A DNA stretch of 64,000 nt from Apoderus coryli (taxonomy: Eukaryota > Arthropoda > Insecta > Coleoptera > Attelabidae). Shown piece by piece: positions 44,787 through 56,225 of this stretch; positions within the stretch are counted from its first letter, which is position 1; each line of letters starts with the position of its first letter. The notes beneath the pieces are model-generated. The model saw only the letters and a program-made list of their open reading frames with translations. It did not search any database and was not told the DNA's origin. Location: positions 17,422,001 to 17,486,000 of the forward strand of contig OU452204.1 of assembly GCA_911728435.2 (NCBI GenBank), given 5' to 3'. Both the position numbers and the translations under genes were made by a program.

Positions 44787-45600
44787 AAAATATTCCCCAT
44801 ATTCCCACTTTTGCATGCGTTTGAACCTTTTGCCACTTTGATTGAGGTATCACCAAAACATGCATTCTGAATGCAGCAACCGCTTCTTCAGGTGTCCAAA
44901 AACGTTGACCTCTCAGTTTGTTTTTTACGTATGGGAATAAAAATCGATGTTTTGGGTGCTCAAAAATGCAGTTGTTTGAGCCGTTGTGTGAGAGCTCGCA
45001 TTGTCGTGATGAAGAGTGATCCGTCTTCGGTGGTTGGTTTTCCTGATTTCTAGGAAGACAACTGGCAAATAAATGGTTGTGTCCCACTCAGAATTGACTG
45101 TTCTGCGTTGTTCTAGTGGTACGGTTGCGCCATGTCCAGTTTTTCCGAAAAAACAGGCGACCATTTACTTGGAAGTGCTTCGTGCGCGAACAACTTTTGT
45201 TGCATTTGGCTCATCTTGAAACACCCATACAATCGACTGTTGTTTACTTTCGGGTTCATACGCGTAAATCCACGTGTTTCGAAGCACCGCGATGGTATTT
45301 TTTGAGCATTTCTTTCGACCAATCGACACGAGCCTTTTTTTGAGCGATTGACAAATTGTGTGGGATCCAACGCGAACAAATTTTTTTGGCAGTCAAATGT
45401 TTATGCAATATTGAATGTATGCTGGTCCCACTAATGCCTAACGTTGTCTCAATCTCTTGATAGGTCACATGACGATATTGCAATATCAGTTTGCGCACAG
45501 CATCAACGGTTTTCGGAACAACAACTGATTTTGGACGACCTTCACGAAATTCGTCTTGGAGTGCTCGTATGTCAAAACGTTCTGAGTACGTTAACCTCAA
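44787..45600 (-). pseudogene. mariner transposase, several frameshifts
   Basis: The minus strand in order: EFREGRPKSVVVPKTVDAVR, HVTYQEIETTLGISGTSIHS (helix-turn-helix), KKICSRWIPHNLSIAQKKAR, VDWSKEMLKKYHRGASKHV, a frame change with loss of the GDESWIY block, WVFQDE-like text, MVACFFGKTGHGATVPLEQR, ITLHHDNASSHTTAQTTAFL (second catalytic Asp), STQNID. After a deletion removing the HPPYSPDLAPND block, FLFPYVKNKLRGQRFWTPEE and IPQSKWQK follow. Two of the three catalytic blocks are gone. The conserved parts are close to a very common insect mariner lineage, so it is younger than most relics here. The N-terminal ~50 residues are missing beyond 45600. Confidence 0.9.
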
Positions 45601-48112
45601 AAATGTCCAACTTTATGATAGAGCTGTCAGTTGCCAGATTGCAACACCAGGGTTGTTCAGAAAGAGAAGGTGAATAAATAAAGAAGAAGAATAAAATTTC
45701 AAAGCCGTCTGTCCATATTCTGATTTTATCTTTTTCTTGTTTGAAAAGATACAAATAATTTTTTTTTAGCAACAAACCACCGTCATAAAATTCTTGGAAA
45801 AGACAGTTTAGAAAAACAGCTGCAACGGCTCGGCAATCAACTAAAATTGTATCATCTTAAAACGACTGAAACTTTTTTTTTTAAGTTATAAAAATAGTTC
45901 CCTATGCAGTCTTTGCTTCACTATATGTTGGATGTACGAAAAGGTTATAAATTTTGAACCAACATACCACCACATGGATGATCATGTATATCCTCCAAAA
46001 ATTTCGATATTTTAAGAAGTTCTAACCTCAAAATATGTGTATTACCTTTCGCATATACCCTGTAAAATAAGTTTACAATATTAAACTAATCGTTGCCATA
46101 CCGTTCCTAACCATAAAATATAGATTTAACGTAGCATATTTCCGGTAAACGTTATTAGATACTTTTCCTTTAGCAGTATTTCTGTAAAATCTATAAAATC
46201 TCAACTCTATATACGTACATTAATTTAAAACACTATTTCTTAGAGAGGACCATTACATACAACATTGTTGCTTCATAGACGTTTTTACGTTATTTCAAAG
46301 CAATTTCCGTTCGTACCGGTTTTGAATAAAAAGAATGAGGTTTTTACTGCAGTAAATCTGCTACATATATCTAGTTTTCTACAAAATTAAGTGTATGTCA
46401 ATGTTTTATGTTATTAGATAGATACATATAAAGTTACTTGGGATATCCGAGAAACACATGTGCCGCGGCTGTCTTATATGTACCCTTTAAGAGATCTAAA
46501 CGGTTTCAATTAAATCTCATACCATATAATATCAAGAATGTGTCAAGCAATAATAAATGTTCTTATACGTATTTAGATTAACGTTGTGTATTAAAATCTA
46601 TAAATTATTTCCAGTAAAACCGTTCCTGTTAGTTTATCGTACCGATTTATTTGTCTAATTGTTTGATTTAGAGTTTGCCGCTCGAGGTGCGAAATAGCGG
46701 TAATTAATTGAACTTCTTGACAGGGGCATGTCAATGGCAAATCATACACAGAAAAAACAAGATGAGGCAATTCAAAAATGTCGTAGAACGTTCTATTCTC
46801 AATGGTATACATCAATTAAAAATGAAAAGCAATCAATTCAGTCTGACAACTAAGCAAACCAGGATCACACAAACTATAACTACATAAGATCAATTTACGA
46901 AATTTTACGAAACAAAAATCCAACAAAAATGAATTATTAGCAATCTCCGTTCGTTGTTACTAGCGCGATATAGCTGGGAGGTTAATAACACATACAAGCA
47001 AACCCCATTTCACTCAAGTAATAAATAAATTTGCTGCAAAAAGCTTTTTCTCATACAACTTTTTGAGAAACACAAAAAAAAATTCCTACACAACGAACTG
47101 GCAGCCAAAGATTTATTAATATCGGAACGAAACAAAAGAATCAGCTCGATCAGCAATATAGAAGAAGTAAATCAAAAGTTCCTTTTTGTATAGGTAAACC
47201 TAATCACCCGGCTCTAATTTTTTCGTATGCTTTTACGTACCGAGTGACCCGTAATATTAGATTTCCTAACAAAAAAGTGTATTTAAAAATGTTTTTATTG
47301 ATACAAAATAGATAAAATAATTCTAACATTTTAAGCATCGAAGGTCAACACGATGAATTTGCTGCTCAATTTTGACAGACAACTATGGTGTCATGTCGGT
47401 CACTGTTTCAGGCATAGAAAATCCTTCGATTTTATTTATACTCAACGTATGAATCGAACCAAAAAACCGACTGTGTAACGGGAGACCTTCTCTTTCAAAC
47501 AAATCAGTTTCGACACAAAAATCAAGCAAAGAATTCGAGATTAACGGGAAAAAGTCAGAAATTCCAAAAGCCAACGAGAACCAGTCCTGATTTGGGGGCA
47601 CTTGACTTCGATCTCTTTCTTAAGCTGAAGAAACTGGGGATGTGCGTTTTCCCAAACCTAAAGAGCTCCGAAGAGAATTCCAGTATAGACCGCTAGCAAT
47701 AAGCCCTGACTGATGATGTGGTAATACGCAACGTTGGCAAGTTAACATAGTTTTATTAATTAGTCCTATTTCGATAATTAGAGGGTTTCTGATTGACAAA
47801 GGCGAGGATTACAATGAAGACCTGTATTTTCTTATAAATAAATATTTGTCCAGTTAGATACAACTGTGTATTATTTGTGAGAGACACTCTGTATCTTTTA
47901 TTAAAAGAATTACATGACAATAAATTTTTTTGAGTGGTTTAAACGCTCGAGGATGCGTTTCCACAAAAAACTCAGGGTAACAAAACTTCAGGGTAACCTT
48001 GACCACTATTTGACATATTCTGCAATTTCCGATAAAATTTCCTATGCCTCGTAGACACTAAATCTTGATAAATCGGGCTCGTAAGCCTTTAATTTTTTTA
48101 TTTTAATATTTT
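45601..48112. other. stretch without a recognised gene
   Basis: AT-rich, short unassignable frames only. A decayed hammerhead-like motif (CTGATGA with an incomplete stem, GAAA lost) lies at 47710-47736. Confidence 0.4.
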
Positions 48113-48357
48113 ACTTTCCCGCACACCGAAAGTATTGTGAACGCGCTAAAAACAAAATTGAGATAAAACCGGATATAATTTTGAAGTTCCCTGAGACGAT
48201 TAAAACCATTTCCAGATATCAGTCTATCTGTCTGTGTGTATTCTTCCACGATACAGCCCAAACGCCTTAACCAATTGAGCTAAATTTTGGTGTAGGAGTT
48301 TGGGGAAAAATTGATTTTAAAATTTTTTATTAGAATTATATACAAAAAATTGAAAGA
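48113..48357 (+). repeat. modular repeat segment A joined to a SINE
   Basis: ACTTTCCCGCACACCGAAAGT, TTGTGAACGCGCTAAAAA, CCATTTCCAGAT, a GTCTGTGTG tract and CCAATTGAGCTAAATTTTGG match segment A of 24245-24603. Segment B is missing and a SINE follows directly. Confidence 0.75.
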
Positions 48358-48515
48358 GGGTATTGCGTCGTTATTGACAGAGCGAGCGCTTCGCATGCGG
48401 AAGGTTCTCAGTTCGAATCCCAGCTCTGGCAATATTTTTTTTTCTAATTTTTGAATAAAGTACTTTGTTACGTTAGTTTATGGGAAATAATGTAAATAAT
48501 ACAATTATAATAATA
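48358..48515 (+). repeat. tRNA-derived SINE, second copy
   Basis: The head TTGCGTCGTTATTGACAGAG (A-box-like), AGTTCGAATCCCAGCTCTGG (B box AGTTCGAATCC), then CTAATTTTTGAATAAAGTAC and AATACAATTATAATAATAA as in the first copy. The two copies differ by scattered substitutions, as expected for old SINE insertions. Confidence 0.75.
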
Positions 48516-48903
48516 AGGTAACCGACAATTACATAACCATTTATTGACATCCTTCTCTTTTCTAAGCAATATTAAGAAAACAGCCGTAAAGTAATTTAAA
48601 TTTCCTGCTTCCTTATCTTCCTGTTGAACTTTGGCTACGTTTTATCCAAATACACAAGGTTAAGATGCCACCAATATGGTAGAATTTAACGTAACGTGGG
48701 CATGAGCATAAAATTTTAGTTCGCGTTGGTGAATTTTTCTGAGAACAGTAAGGTAAGTACTTTTTGAAATTACGAGTAATTTTGACAATATTTGTTAAAA
48801 CAACGGAAGCCATATATTTCTAAGCTCAGGAGATCATAGGGTTTAATAAATTTATGATTATAAAGTGTCGATACTTGGTTACAGGTGCTTAATTTTTATA
48901 GAT
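48516..48903. other. short stretch without a recognised gene
   Basis: Nothing supported. Confidence 0.3.
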
Positions 48904-49410
48904 ATGCGTCCAATACGAAAAACTTATGATCCTCAGAGAATGGCTCAGGCACTGGAAGATGTTAACAAGGGTGTTCTAGTTGCCACAACAGCTAAAACTC
49001 ACGGGGTTCCAAGAACCACATTAATAAATAAGAAAGATGGAAAATCACCTCTTACTTGTTCCCCTGGTCCTTCTACTATTCTTAGTCCGAAGAGGAAAAC
49101 TATTAGTAAAATGGATTTTGGCAATGGCGAAAAGACATGATGAGTTTGTTGTAATGTGCCAACTCCCTTTAAAAAGGTCTTGTTTTGGCCAGAACCGAAA
49201 CCTTCGACATCTAAGCGAAAAAGAAAAGAAAAAATTCCATCAGTTGTAACATCGGACGCATGGCGAACATATTATTTAAAAAGGAAAATAAGAAGAAACG
49301 CAAATTAGAAGGATTAAAACGAAACCATGGCATATTTAAAAACACCACACTGATGTTGGTTTTTTGAAACCGAACGTTGGACAATAAAAAAGTAGTTGGC
49401 AAAGAAAATG
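48904..49410 (+). pseudogene. pogo/Tigger-like transposase relic
   Basis: ATG at 48904 opens MRPIRKTYDPQRMAQALEDV, NKGVLVATTAKTHGVPRTTL and INKKDGKSPL. This is a pipsqueak-type helix-turn-helix followed by the GxPSTxLSPEEE linker of pogo-group transposases. After a frameshift near 49085 it continues LLVKWILAMAKRHDEFV. The DDE catalytic core is deleted. The text resumes at KKVLFWPEPKPSTSKRKRKE, KIPSVVTSDAWRTYYLK, the basic C-terminal tail. No terminal repeats were identified. Confidence 0.8.
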
Positions 49411-51263
49411 GAAAAATCCATGCCCTACTATGAAGAAAAGGCCGATAAATGAAGCTCTCATGAAATTACTCTTAAGACTACGAAAGAGAAAACATTAATT
49501 CATACAGCTGTCATGATTATTTTTGATATACCTAAGCTTGCTTCTTGATTTGCAACTAATCCGAATAAAGCTTGCACGATTTCTTCACAGTGGAAGTTTT
49601 CGCGGGTCCCCGATTTACAATTGAACACACCCGGTATACAAGTATGTGTCTTATTAAAAGGAAAAATCGTGTGAAATAAAATGTGCATTTTGGAAAACAC
49701 GCATATAGACTGTATAAAAGAAAACAGATTAACTGTTGTGGAAAATTGATTGGGTTTTTTCTCTTTTTCATTTTTTTCCGCCTATCTACTCAAGATAAAG
49801 TACAGCCGGAAGAAAAAAACATAAAGAAAATTTTTCGCCGCATCAGCACATACGCCGGTAGATGCTCCCCGACAATGAAAAAAGATGCGGGAAGAGAAAT
49901 TAATCTAATTTATAAGTAATAAAGATGATAGTTGAATTATGTATTCGTCTCGTAAGGGAATACATAATATTCCATAGGACAAAGACAGTGAAATTTCCAT
50001 CTACTTTAATGTCCGCGCATGCTATGTTAACGACAGGCCGTTAACTTAATTGTTTGAATAAATTATGATGACGCTGTGGGACACGTGATGTATTGAAATT
50101 ATCTTATATTACAGCGTATGAAATTGTGGTAAGAATGTCAAAGTGGGACTTTTACGCAGCCTTCAAATACTGGCACTTGAAAATCTTGACTAATTTTTTC
50201 GTGTCCACCCGGGGGATTCTAAATTATATCACTGTTTAACAAGATAACAATATGCTTATATAAAGGAATTTTCAATAGGCGACTTTCGACAGTGTATAGC
50301 GGCCATTTTGATGAAGCTACAACTGTTAAATTTGACAGCAATACAGCAAAATTTAAAAGGCATAACAAAATTACAAAAATTTTGTGGTCGAGCCTAGTAG
50401 AATCATAAAAAAAATATATTTGCAAAGTTAGAAGAAACCCCATTAAAATATATATAATAATATATAAATCCAAGGTCCCCCTTATTGATGGGGAACTCAA
50501 ATACAGAACTTTCAAATATGCCCTTATATAACCCGTCAAAATCAACTCCGCCTCTGCGCATTATGTTTCTTCTTACGGTCAAAAGAATTTTAAACTGGTT
50601 TAAAGTGCGAGTCTTGAAAACATTTATTTTTAAAACGTCAAATTCTCGCAATTTAAAAAAACCAATAAAATTGTAATCTAGGCAAATTTTACGTTAAAAA
50701 CAGGACCGCATTTGAGCACTAACATTTAATAAACAAAGATATTATTTAAAACCTTACGATATTTCTTTATTTTTAAACAAGTGCTTTTTAAGTACGTATA
50801 TTATAAGAAGTCAGAGCCGGACTTTTAATTTTTTCTCAATTATGAAAATTTCTATTGTAAAAAAACTATATTAAAATGTACTCACTCTGTAACTAACTCT
50901 AAATGATTACATTTGGACGTTCTTTACCTGTAACAAAAACAAATAAATAAGTAACAAATTCAATTGAACAATGGCAAGGAGCTTATTATATTTCGGGATA
51001 AAGTGAAATACCTAAGTTTTCATTTGGTAATACCTATCCCTGGGCCTAAAAAAAAGCTTGAATATAAAATTAGTTCGTTCACAAATGAGGGAAGAGGGAG
51101 GACAAAATAAAGAAATACTTTAAATAGCTTAAGGCAATTATTCGACTCTTTATCCTTGCGGTACAAGCCATAGATTTTAATAAGTTTTGTATCGTCCAGC
51201 GAATGTTCTTAATTTAATTGTAGTATTTCTTAAAATTTGTAAATTTTGCCGCTAGTTGAGTTC

Positions 51264-51293
51264 CAGAAGAAGTTTGAGCAAATTAAACGAAAC
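51264..51293 (+). ncRNA. hammerhead-core-like motif, degraded
   Basis: CAGAAGA (two differences from CTGATGA), one A, a stem GTTT/AAAC with a 9-base loop, then GAAACG and a tail ending AATAAAG. The stem is preserved although the first strand is decayed. Confidence 0.25.
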
Positions 51294-52507
51294 GTTAGCC
51301 AAAATCAAGAACGTCTTACTGTACCAACAAATAAAGAGTCGATTTCTGAAGAGAACTCAGGACCTTTGATCAAAACAAACATAAGAGGTTTCCATCTTAT
51401 AAACAAACACACATAACTATGCAATCATTTGCTCTGTTTCCACTTGTGTTTTGTAAGCAGAGACTTTATATAAAGCATAAATTTCCTCTACAGATAGACC
51501 TGATTAAACGATTACGGTAATAGAACAGACTCTAACTTGACTAGAAGATAACTAGTTACGATTCTGTTACATTTCGTCGAGTATTTCCTTACAATCTATC
51601 AAAAATATTGTAAAACCATCCATTTATTTTAATACGTTTATCAACAGCATACCCAAACCTATTTCCACTAGCGCGTCGTCTTACACTACCAAAGTTGAGC
51701 TTTATAAAGTTACAAAATCTGATATTTATCTTCTATATACTGGATATTCACTGGTAAACTAGAATATAAAAGCGATTTTCTACAAGATTTAGGAATAAGA
51801 GCCGGAAACCGAACAATAACTCTTCCTGAAAAATGATTGGATTAAGAGTTGAAGGGGTCAGATGTATGCTTAAACTTATGAACACACATATGCATATATA
51901 GCGAATATATACCTACACAATTTCCGAATATTATATCTCTAGGTTGCCATATCTAGAACTTTGATGCGGATTTTGTAGTCGTGATTGAAATTGAAAAAAC
52001 TCTAAACATTTTTGATACTTTAAACGCAAACGAGTAACAGCTGCCTAACGTAAACCTTATCTTCCGAATTCAGAGCCTATCATGTCTGCGTAATCAAATC
52101 AGCATGATTGTTACCTCAATTTGTATAACATTTCTTGTTTTGCTTTATCGGTAAAATGATAGAGCAACGTATTGTCGTCAAATATCAGATCAAATTCCAG
52201 GATATTCACGTCAACAACAGATAAAAATATTGAAAAATTAAACTAAATCAAACACTGTTAAAATATAATCACGCAAACTGTAGAATGCGCAGTTTGCTAG
52301 ACATTAAATGATTTTTACGGCCTTTTAAAGAAGCTGTTTTGCAACTCTTCAACTGAGAGGAGGGTAATGTAAATAGGATGGTGGTCCGTGACTTCTAAAG
52401 GAATAAATAATAAGGCCATCAAAATAAGCATTTGTTTCAGCGATGACCTCGTCACCAACATACAAATGCTTTGACAATCCCTATGCCATCTAACCTAAAC
52501 CTAAAAT

Positions 52508-52674
52508 GTTCAGTTCTTTCGGATTTTTAAAAATTTCGTTACTGGAATCAATACCTAGCCAATCAAGTCATGACTAAGTGGAGGTTTTACCAGATTATTG
52601 TGAGTAAACTGTAGAACCAGTTTGTCAAAGGTATGGTTCAGTTCATTCGAATTTTTAAAATTTCGTTACTGGAA
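52508..52674 (+). repeat. ~39-bp direct repeat, 128-bp spacing
   Basis: GTTCAGTTCTTTCGGATTTT...TTCGTTACTGGAA at 52508-52547 recurs with three differences at 52636-52674. It is of unknown origin, possibly a local duplication. Confidence 0.6.
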
Positions 52675-53479
52675 ATTAGATCAAATTGCATTTTGAAATC
52701 AGGATCAAGCGCGTCTAATTAAGCTTTTACCAAAAACACTGCAGTGAAATCGTTAGGACCTCAAGTTAACCAAATTAATTTTACGAAATTCATGCTTGAA
52801 ACGAGCAAAGTTTTTCGATTGTGTTTCTTCAATGGCTTCAAATAAAATAAAAGAATTACGTAAACATCATTATAACCTAAAGTTCTTTCCAAATTATTGC
52901 GAGAAACATCAATTGAATTGATTGCGGCAACATTGACAAACATAGCCTACCACTTATAAGGCAACACATACACATATACATTCGCAATAAATAGATCGTT
53001 CTATATGTAGGGGACACCCAAAGGATGATCGGTTTCCGTAAAGGAAATTTAACGTGATTTGACCAACACGGTATGGGCGTTGCGAAATCCCCTATTTCGG
53101 TTTTTGTCTGTATTCTGATTTCCTTCTTCAACACCTCCATCAATACATCTTGTTAAATTGGTTTCATTGGGCAATTTGCTCGTTTTTGTATTTCAAGGAT
53201 ATTACTGTAATCCTGCTGTAAGTATACTACAATATAATTCCTTCAACCTATTTCAGCTGGGGTTAAGGGTAAGATTAATATAAATTCGTTTGAATTTCAC
53301 CCTCCATGAATAAGGATAACGTCTATCAACTACTACCGGGTCATTTACACATTATTTGACCCCGTGATGTGACAAAATAACTGACATACTTAATATTCCA
53401 TTTTTAAATTATGCATATACTGTCTATATGAGGGTTGCTATTTATGTATTGAGAAAAGAATTCATTTTATCAAATATAT

Positions 53480-53700
53480 GTTAATTGCTTTTCAAAATAT
53501 GCTCCTTTAAGATCTATACACTTTTATATGCGATGAAACCACTCTTCAAAACACTTTGTCCAGCCAGAAGATGGTAGATCTACAACACGGTTTTTTAAAA
53601 CCTCAACCGCTTCTTCGGACGATGAAAATCGTTGGCTGCACAGGTAATCTTTAATGTGTGGGAAATAAGAAGAAATCATTGGGTGCCAAGTCGGGCTGAA
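53480..53700 (-). pseudogene. mariner transposase C-terminal relic
   Basis: Minus-strand text: QPDLAPNDFFLFP (third catalytic Asp block, one frame slip), HIKDYLCSQRFSSSEEAVEV, LPSSGWTKCFEEWFHRI, a stop, KCIDLKGAYFEKQ and the natural stop. It is the last ~75 codons of a mariner lineage distinct from the one at 44787-45600. GAGGGTTGCTATTTATGT at 53430-53447 may be part of its terminal repeat. Confidence 0.8.
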
Positions 53701-54059
53701 TTAACGGTCTTCTGATTTTCTAAAGCCACAGTTGCAACGCTTCTAGAGAACAAGAAGTTCAAAACTACTACCTACAGGGTTCAATAAGGTGATCCTACTG
53801 CTAAATTATTTTATTCTCAGAAATCGTCCATTTTCCGAAAAAATACAAGACACCTTACTTGTTTAGAGTGAATCCAACTATCTAGAATACATTTTTAAAT
53901 ATTATGATATGAATAGGGCAAAAAGTTATGTGTAAAATTGTGGATTGTGATTGATTGTGGTGGATTTTTTTATCCCTTGCAGGAGAACACCACCAAAATT
54001 CACATACTGTCCGCTTAATTGAATTTTTTAAGAACAGAATGAAAAAACTATTTTTTGGA
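53701..54059. other. short stretch without a recognised gene
   Basis: It may contain decayed upstream mariner sequence; nothing is supported. Confidence 0.3.
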
Positions 54060-54480
54060 GCATTTTTTAGGGTTGGCTCAAATAATTGCGGCAAATTCCA
54101 ACAAACCTAACACAAGCTTAACCGTGAAAACGTCGTTGAATTGCATAATAATGAAACCCAACATTTTATTTGCGCTAAATACTATACTGACGGACTGTTG
54201 GATAAATATAAATTCACTGTCAAAAACAACACGCAAATCTTTAATTTCGCTGAGGTTCCCAAAGACTCATTGTTCAATTGATAATCAAAATTTAATGCAT
54301 TCTTCAGTCGGGAATAGATAACGATCTTGCATTTAGATTCATTAGCGTTTAAACCGTAATCCGTTCACCCGGTACACAGACTGTTCAAATTACTCTGCAG
54401 ATGATCGCAGTCCCTGTGGAACCCCCGACCTGGGAGGACTTACACTGCAAATTGTAATCATTCGAATAGATATGATCGGA
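54060..54480 (-). pseudogene. CR1/Jockey-like LINE RT relic, minus strand
   Basis: Reading leftward: SGVPQG (RT block), then after a gap that removes the YADD region DHLQSNLNSLC, DYGLNANESKCKIVIYSR (the LNxxKCKxxxF block), LNFDYQLNNESLGTS, EIKDLRVVFDSEFIFIQQ, and KMLGFII (...KxLGFIxRN). Frames change several times and stops are present. The catalytic aspartates are deleted. Confidence 0.7.
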
Positions 54481-55833
54481 AGAAGTTGACCAAACGATAA
54501 CAAAAACCAAAATTCTGTGTGACATATCAAAGATATATTGTTTTAAATGGAACATCCTGTATATTTGTTATTCTTTGGATCAAATAAAGTGAAGGTATTG
54601 AAGATCTCCTACACCAAACCAATGCCCCAAAAAATTGAAATCTGGTTCACTAATAATGGGGTCGTGATATTTACGCAGGACAATGATATTATGAAGGGCT
54701 ATTTGCATGCCAAATGACATGCTGGAAAACGGTCATTAAGGATAGTCTTGATTAGGTCCTGTATGATAGCGTCCTATACCAAACCAAGGCATTAAAATTG
54801 AATTGAAAACAATTGTGTAATGTGATGTAAATTTACAAACATTAAGTTCTGGTAAGCAAATAATACGGGGTGGACCAAGTTAGACACTTTCTTATGGAAT
54901 AACATGTTTCAATCATCTCCCAGGCTGAAATTTGATGAGAAACTCACTTGTGCAAACCAAAATTTGTTGTCTCAAATCGTTTGACCGTTATATTCTTTGA
55001 CGTCCTATAAGTTTTTTATTTTTAAAGACAATTCATTTCTGAAAACAACTTCTCACAGCAGTATTTTATGTAGACTAATTGAAAATATTGCTGTAACCAA
55101 AAAAAATATTACTTATATCGATAATCCAATTTTTCTAGAACTTGCTTTTATATCGGAAACCTTTCCTTTTAGGGATAGGGACATGGCATGTCGTTTGAAA
55201 GGAAATTTGCTTGTTTTCCAGAATATGAGATAATATACAGGGTGTGCCATTTGAGAAAATCGACTTTGCTTACTTTTATTAGTAGATCACACTACAGAAG
55301 TTTGTGACCTTATGGGTCAATATGTCCAGGTAACTGAGCTTTACAAGATATTCTTCAACTACCATCAACATTTCAAGAGTTTGTCTATTCAGGTGACGAA
55401 TATTTTCCAGATACCTGTTTTGGCCCAAACAAATTCAAAATGGATTATTTATTCAAAAACAGTTGAACATAGGTATAATGATGTGGTCAAACAAAATACT
55501 TCAAAACAGATAAGAAATCGAAAAATATAATTAAATAAGGGGTGTTAAAATAAAAAAACTACTACGAAAAGGTTTTTTCAGCAACGAATAATCCAGAAAA
55601 ACAAAAAGTTATGAACCAAAATCGAAGTCGATTAAACTTGAGAAACACCCTTAGCGGAGAAGCGGTCAGATACTAGTGAAATTCTGTGAGCTTTGCATGC
55701 AATTTGGGCCTGGAGCAGTCAGGTTAGTTTTGTGATATTTCTGCGTCTAGTTTGAGTAAAATTTATCATCGTTAAAAATTTTCCAAGCCTAATCGTCAAT
55801 GAAAAAAAAAGTGACATAAATATGTTTTTACCA
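54481..55833. other. stretch with TACAGGG-type repeat ends, no gene
   Basis: ACATCCTGTATATT (54553) and ATATACAGGGTGTGCC (55234) lie in opposite orientation about 680 bases apart. No transposase was recognised between them. A GGGTGTTAAAAT / AACACCCTTA pair near 55542 and 55646 may bound a smaller element. Confidence 0.35.
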
Positions 55834-56225
55834 CCCAGTAAGCACACATACGTTTATTTAACGTTAATCATTACAAAACACCTTTCCAAAAAAAGGTACA
55901 TTAAATACGTACATTTTACTTTTATATGTCGCTTTTTCACGTTACAGACCACTAATAACGAAACGTTAGTTAAATGCTATATAAAAACGTGTATTGAACG
56001 TATGTATTTATGTATATATATTCAATGGTGAAATCAAACGTTATTTAAACGGTTCTAAAATACGTTAATAATACGATTACACAAACGTTAATTCTTAGCT
56101 TTTAAAAAACGACAAATGCATGTATTAGATATACGTTTTTTAAAAGCGAATAATTAACGTTTGATTTCACGATATTTAATGTGGCTTTTATATATTTTTG
56201 TAACGTGAAATATACGTTGATAAAA
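55834..56225 (+). mobile_element. AACGTT-rich palindromic MITE-like element
   Basis: Begins CCCAGTAAGCACACATACG followed by many AACGTTA/TAACGTT texts. It contains nested inverted pairs: TTTCACGTTAC (55936) with GTAACGTGAAA (56199), GTGAAATCAAACGTTA (56029) with TAACGTTTGATTTCAC (56154), and CTTTTAAAAAACG with CGTTTTTTAAAAG around 56100-56145. No right terminus matching the CCCAGTAAGC end was found, so the right limit is uncertain. The layout (CCCA end, then palindromic short repeats) recalls the 2.65-kb elements. Confidence 0.5.

Larger units (their letters stand above)
49411..53479. other. long stretch without a recognised gene
   Basis: A 108-codon minus-strand frame (50219-50545) is hydrophobic but matches nothing I know. 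AATGGCAAGGAGCTTATTAT at 50970-50989 resembles a segment of the HINE-like element at 25757. A hammerhead-like motif lies at 51264-51293 and a short direct repeat at 52508/52636. Confidence 0.4.

Noticed and set aside
50219..50545. 108-codon minus-strand frame with membrane-like text
   Set aside because: Hydrophobicity follows from T-rich DNA and no motif is recognised. Overlapping frames on the other strand are equally long.
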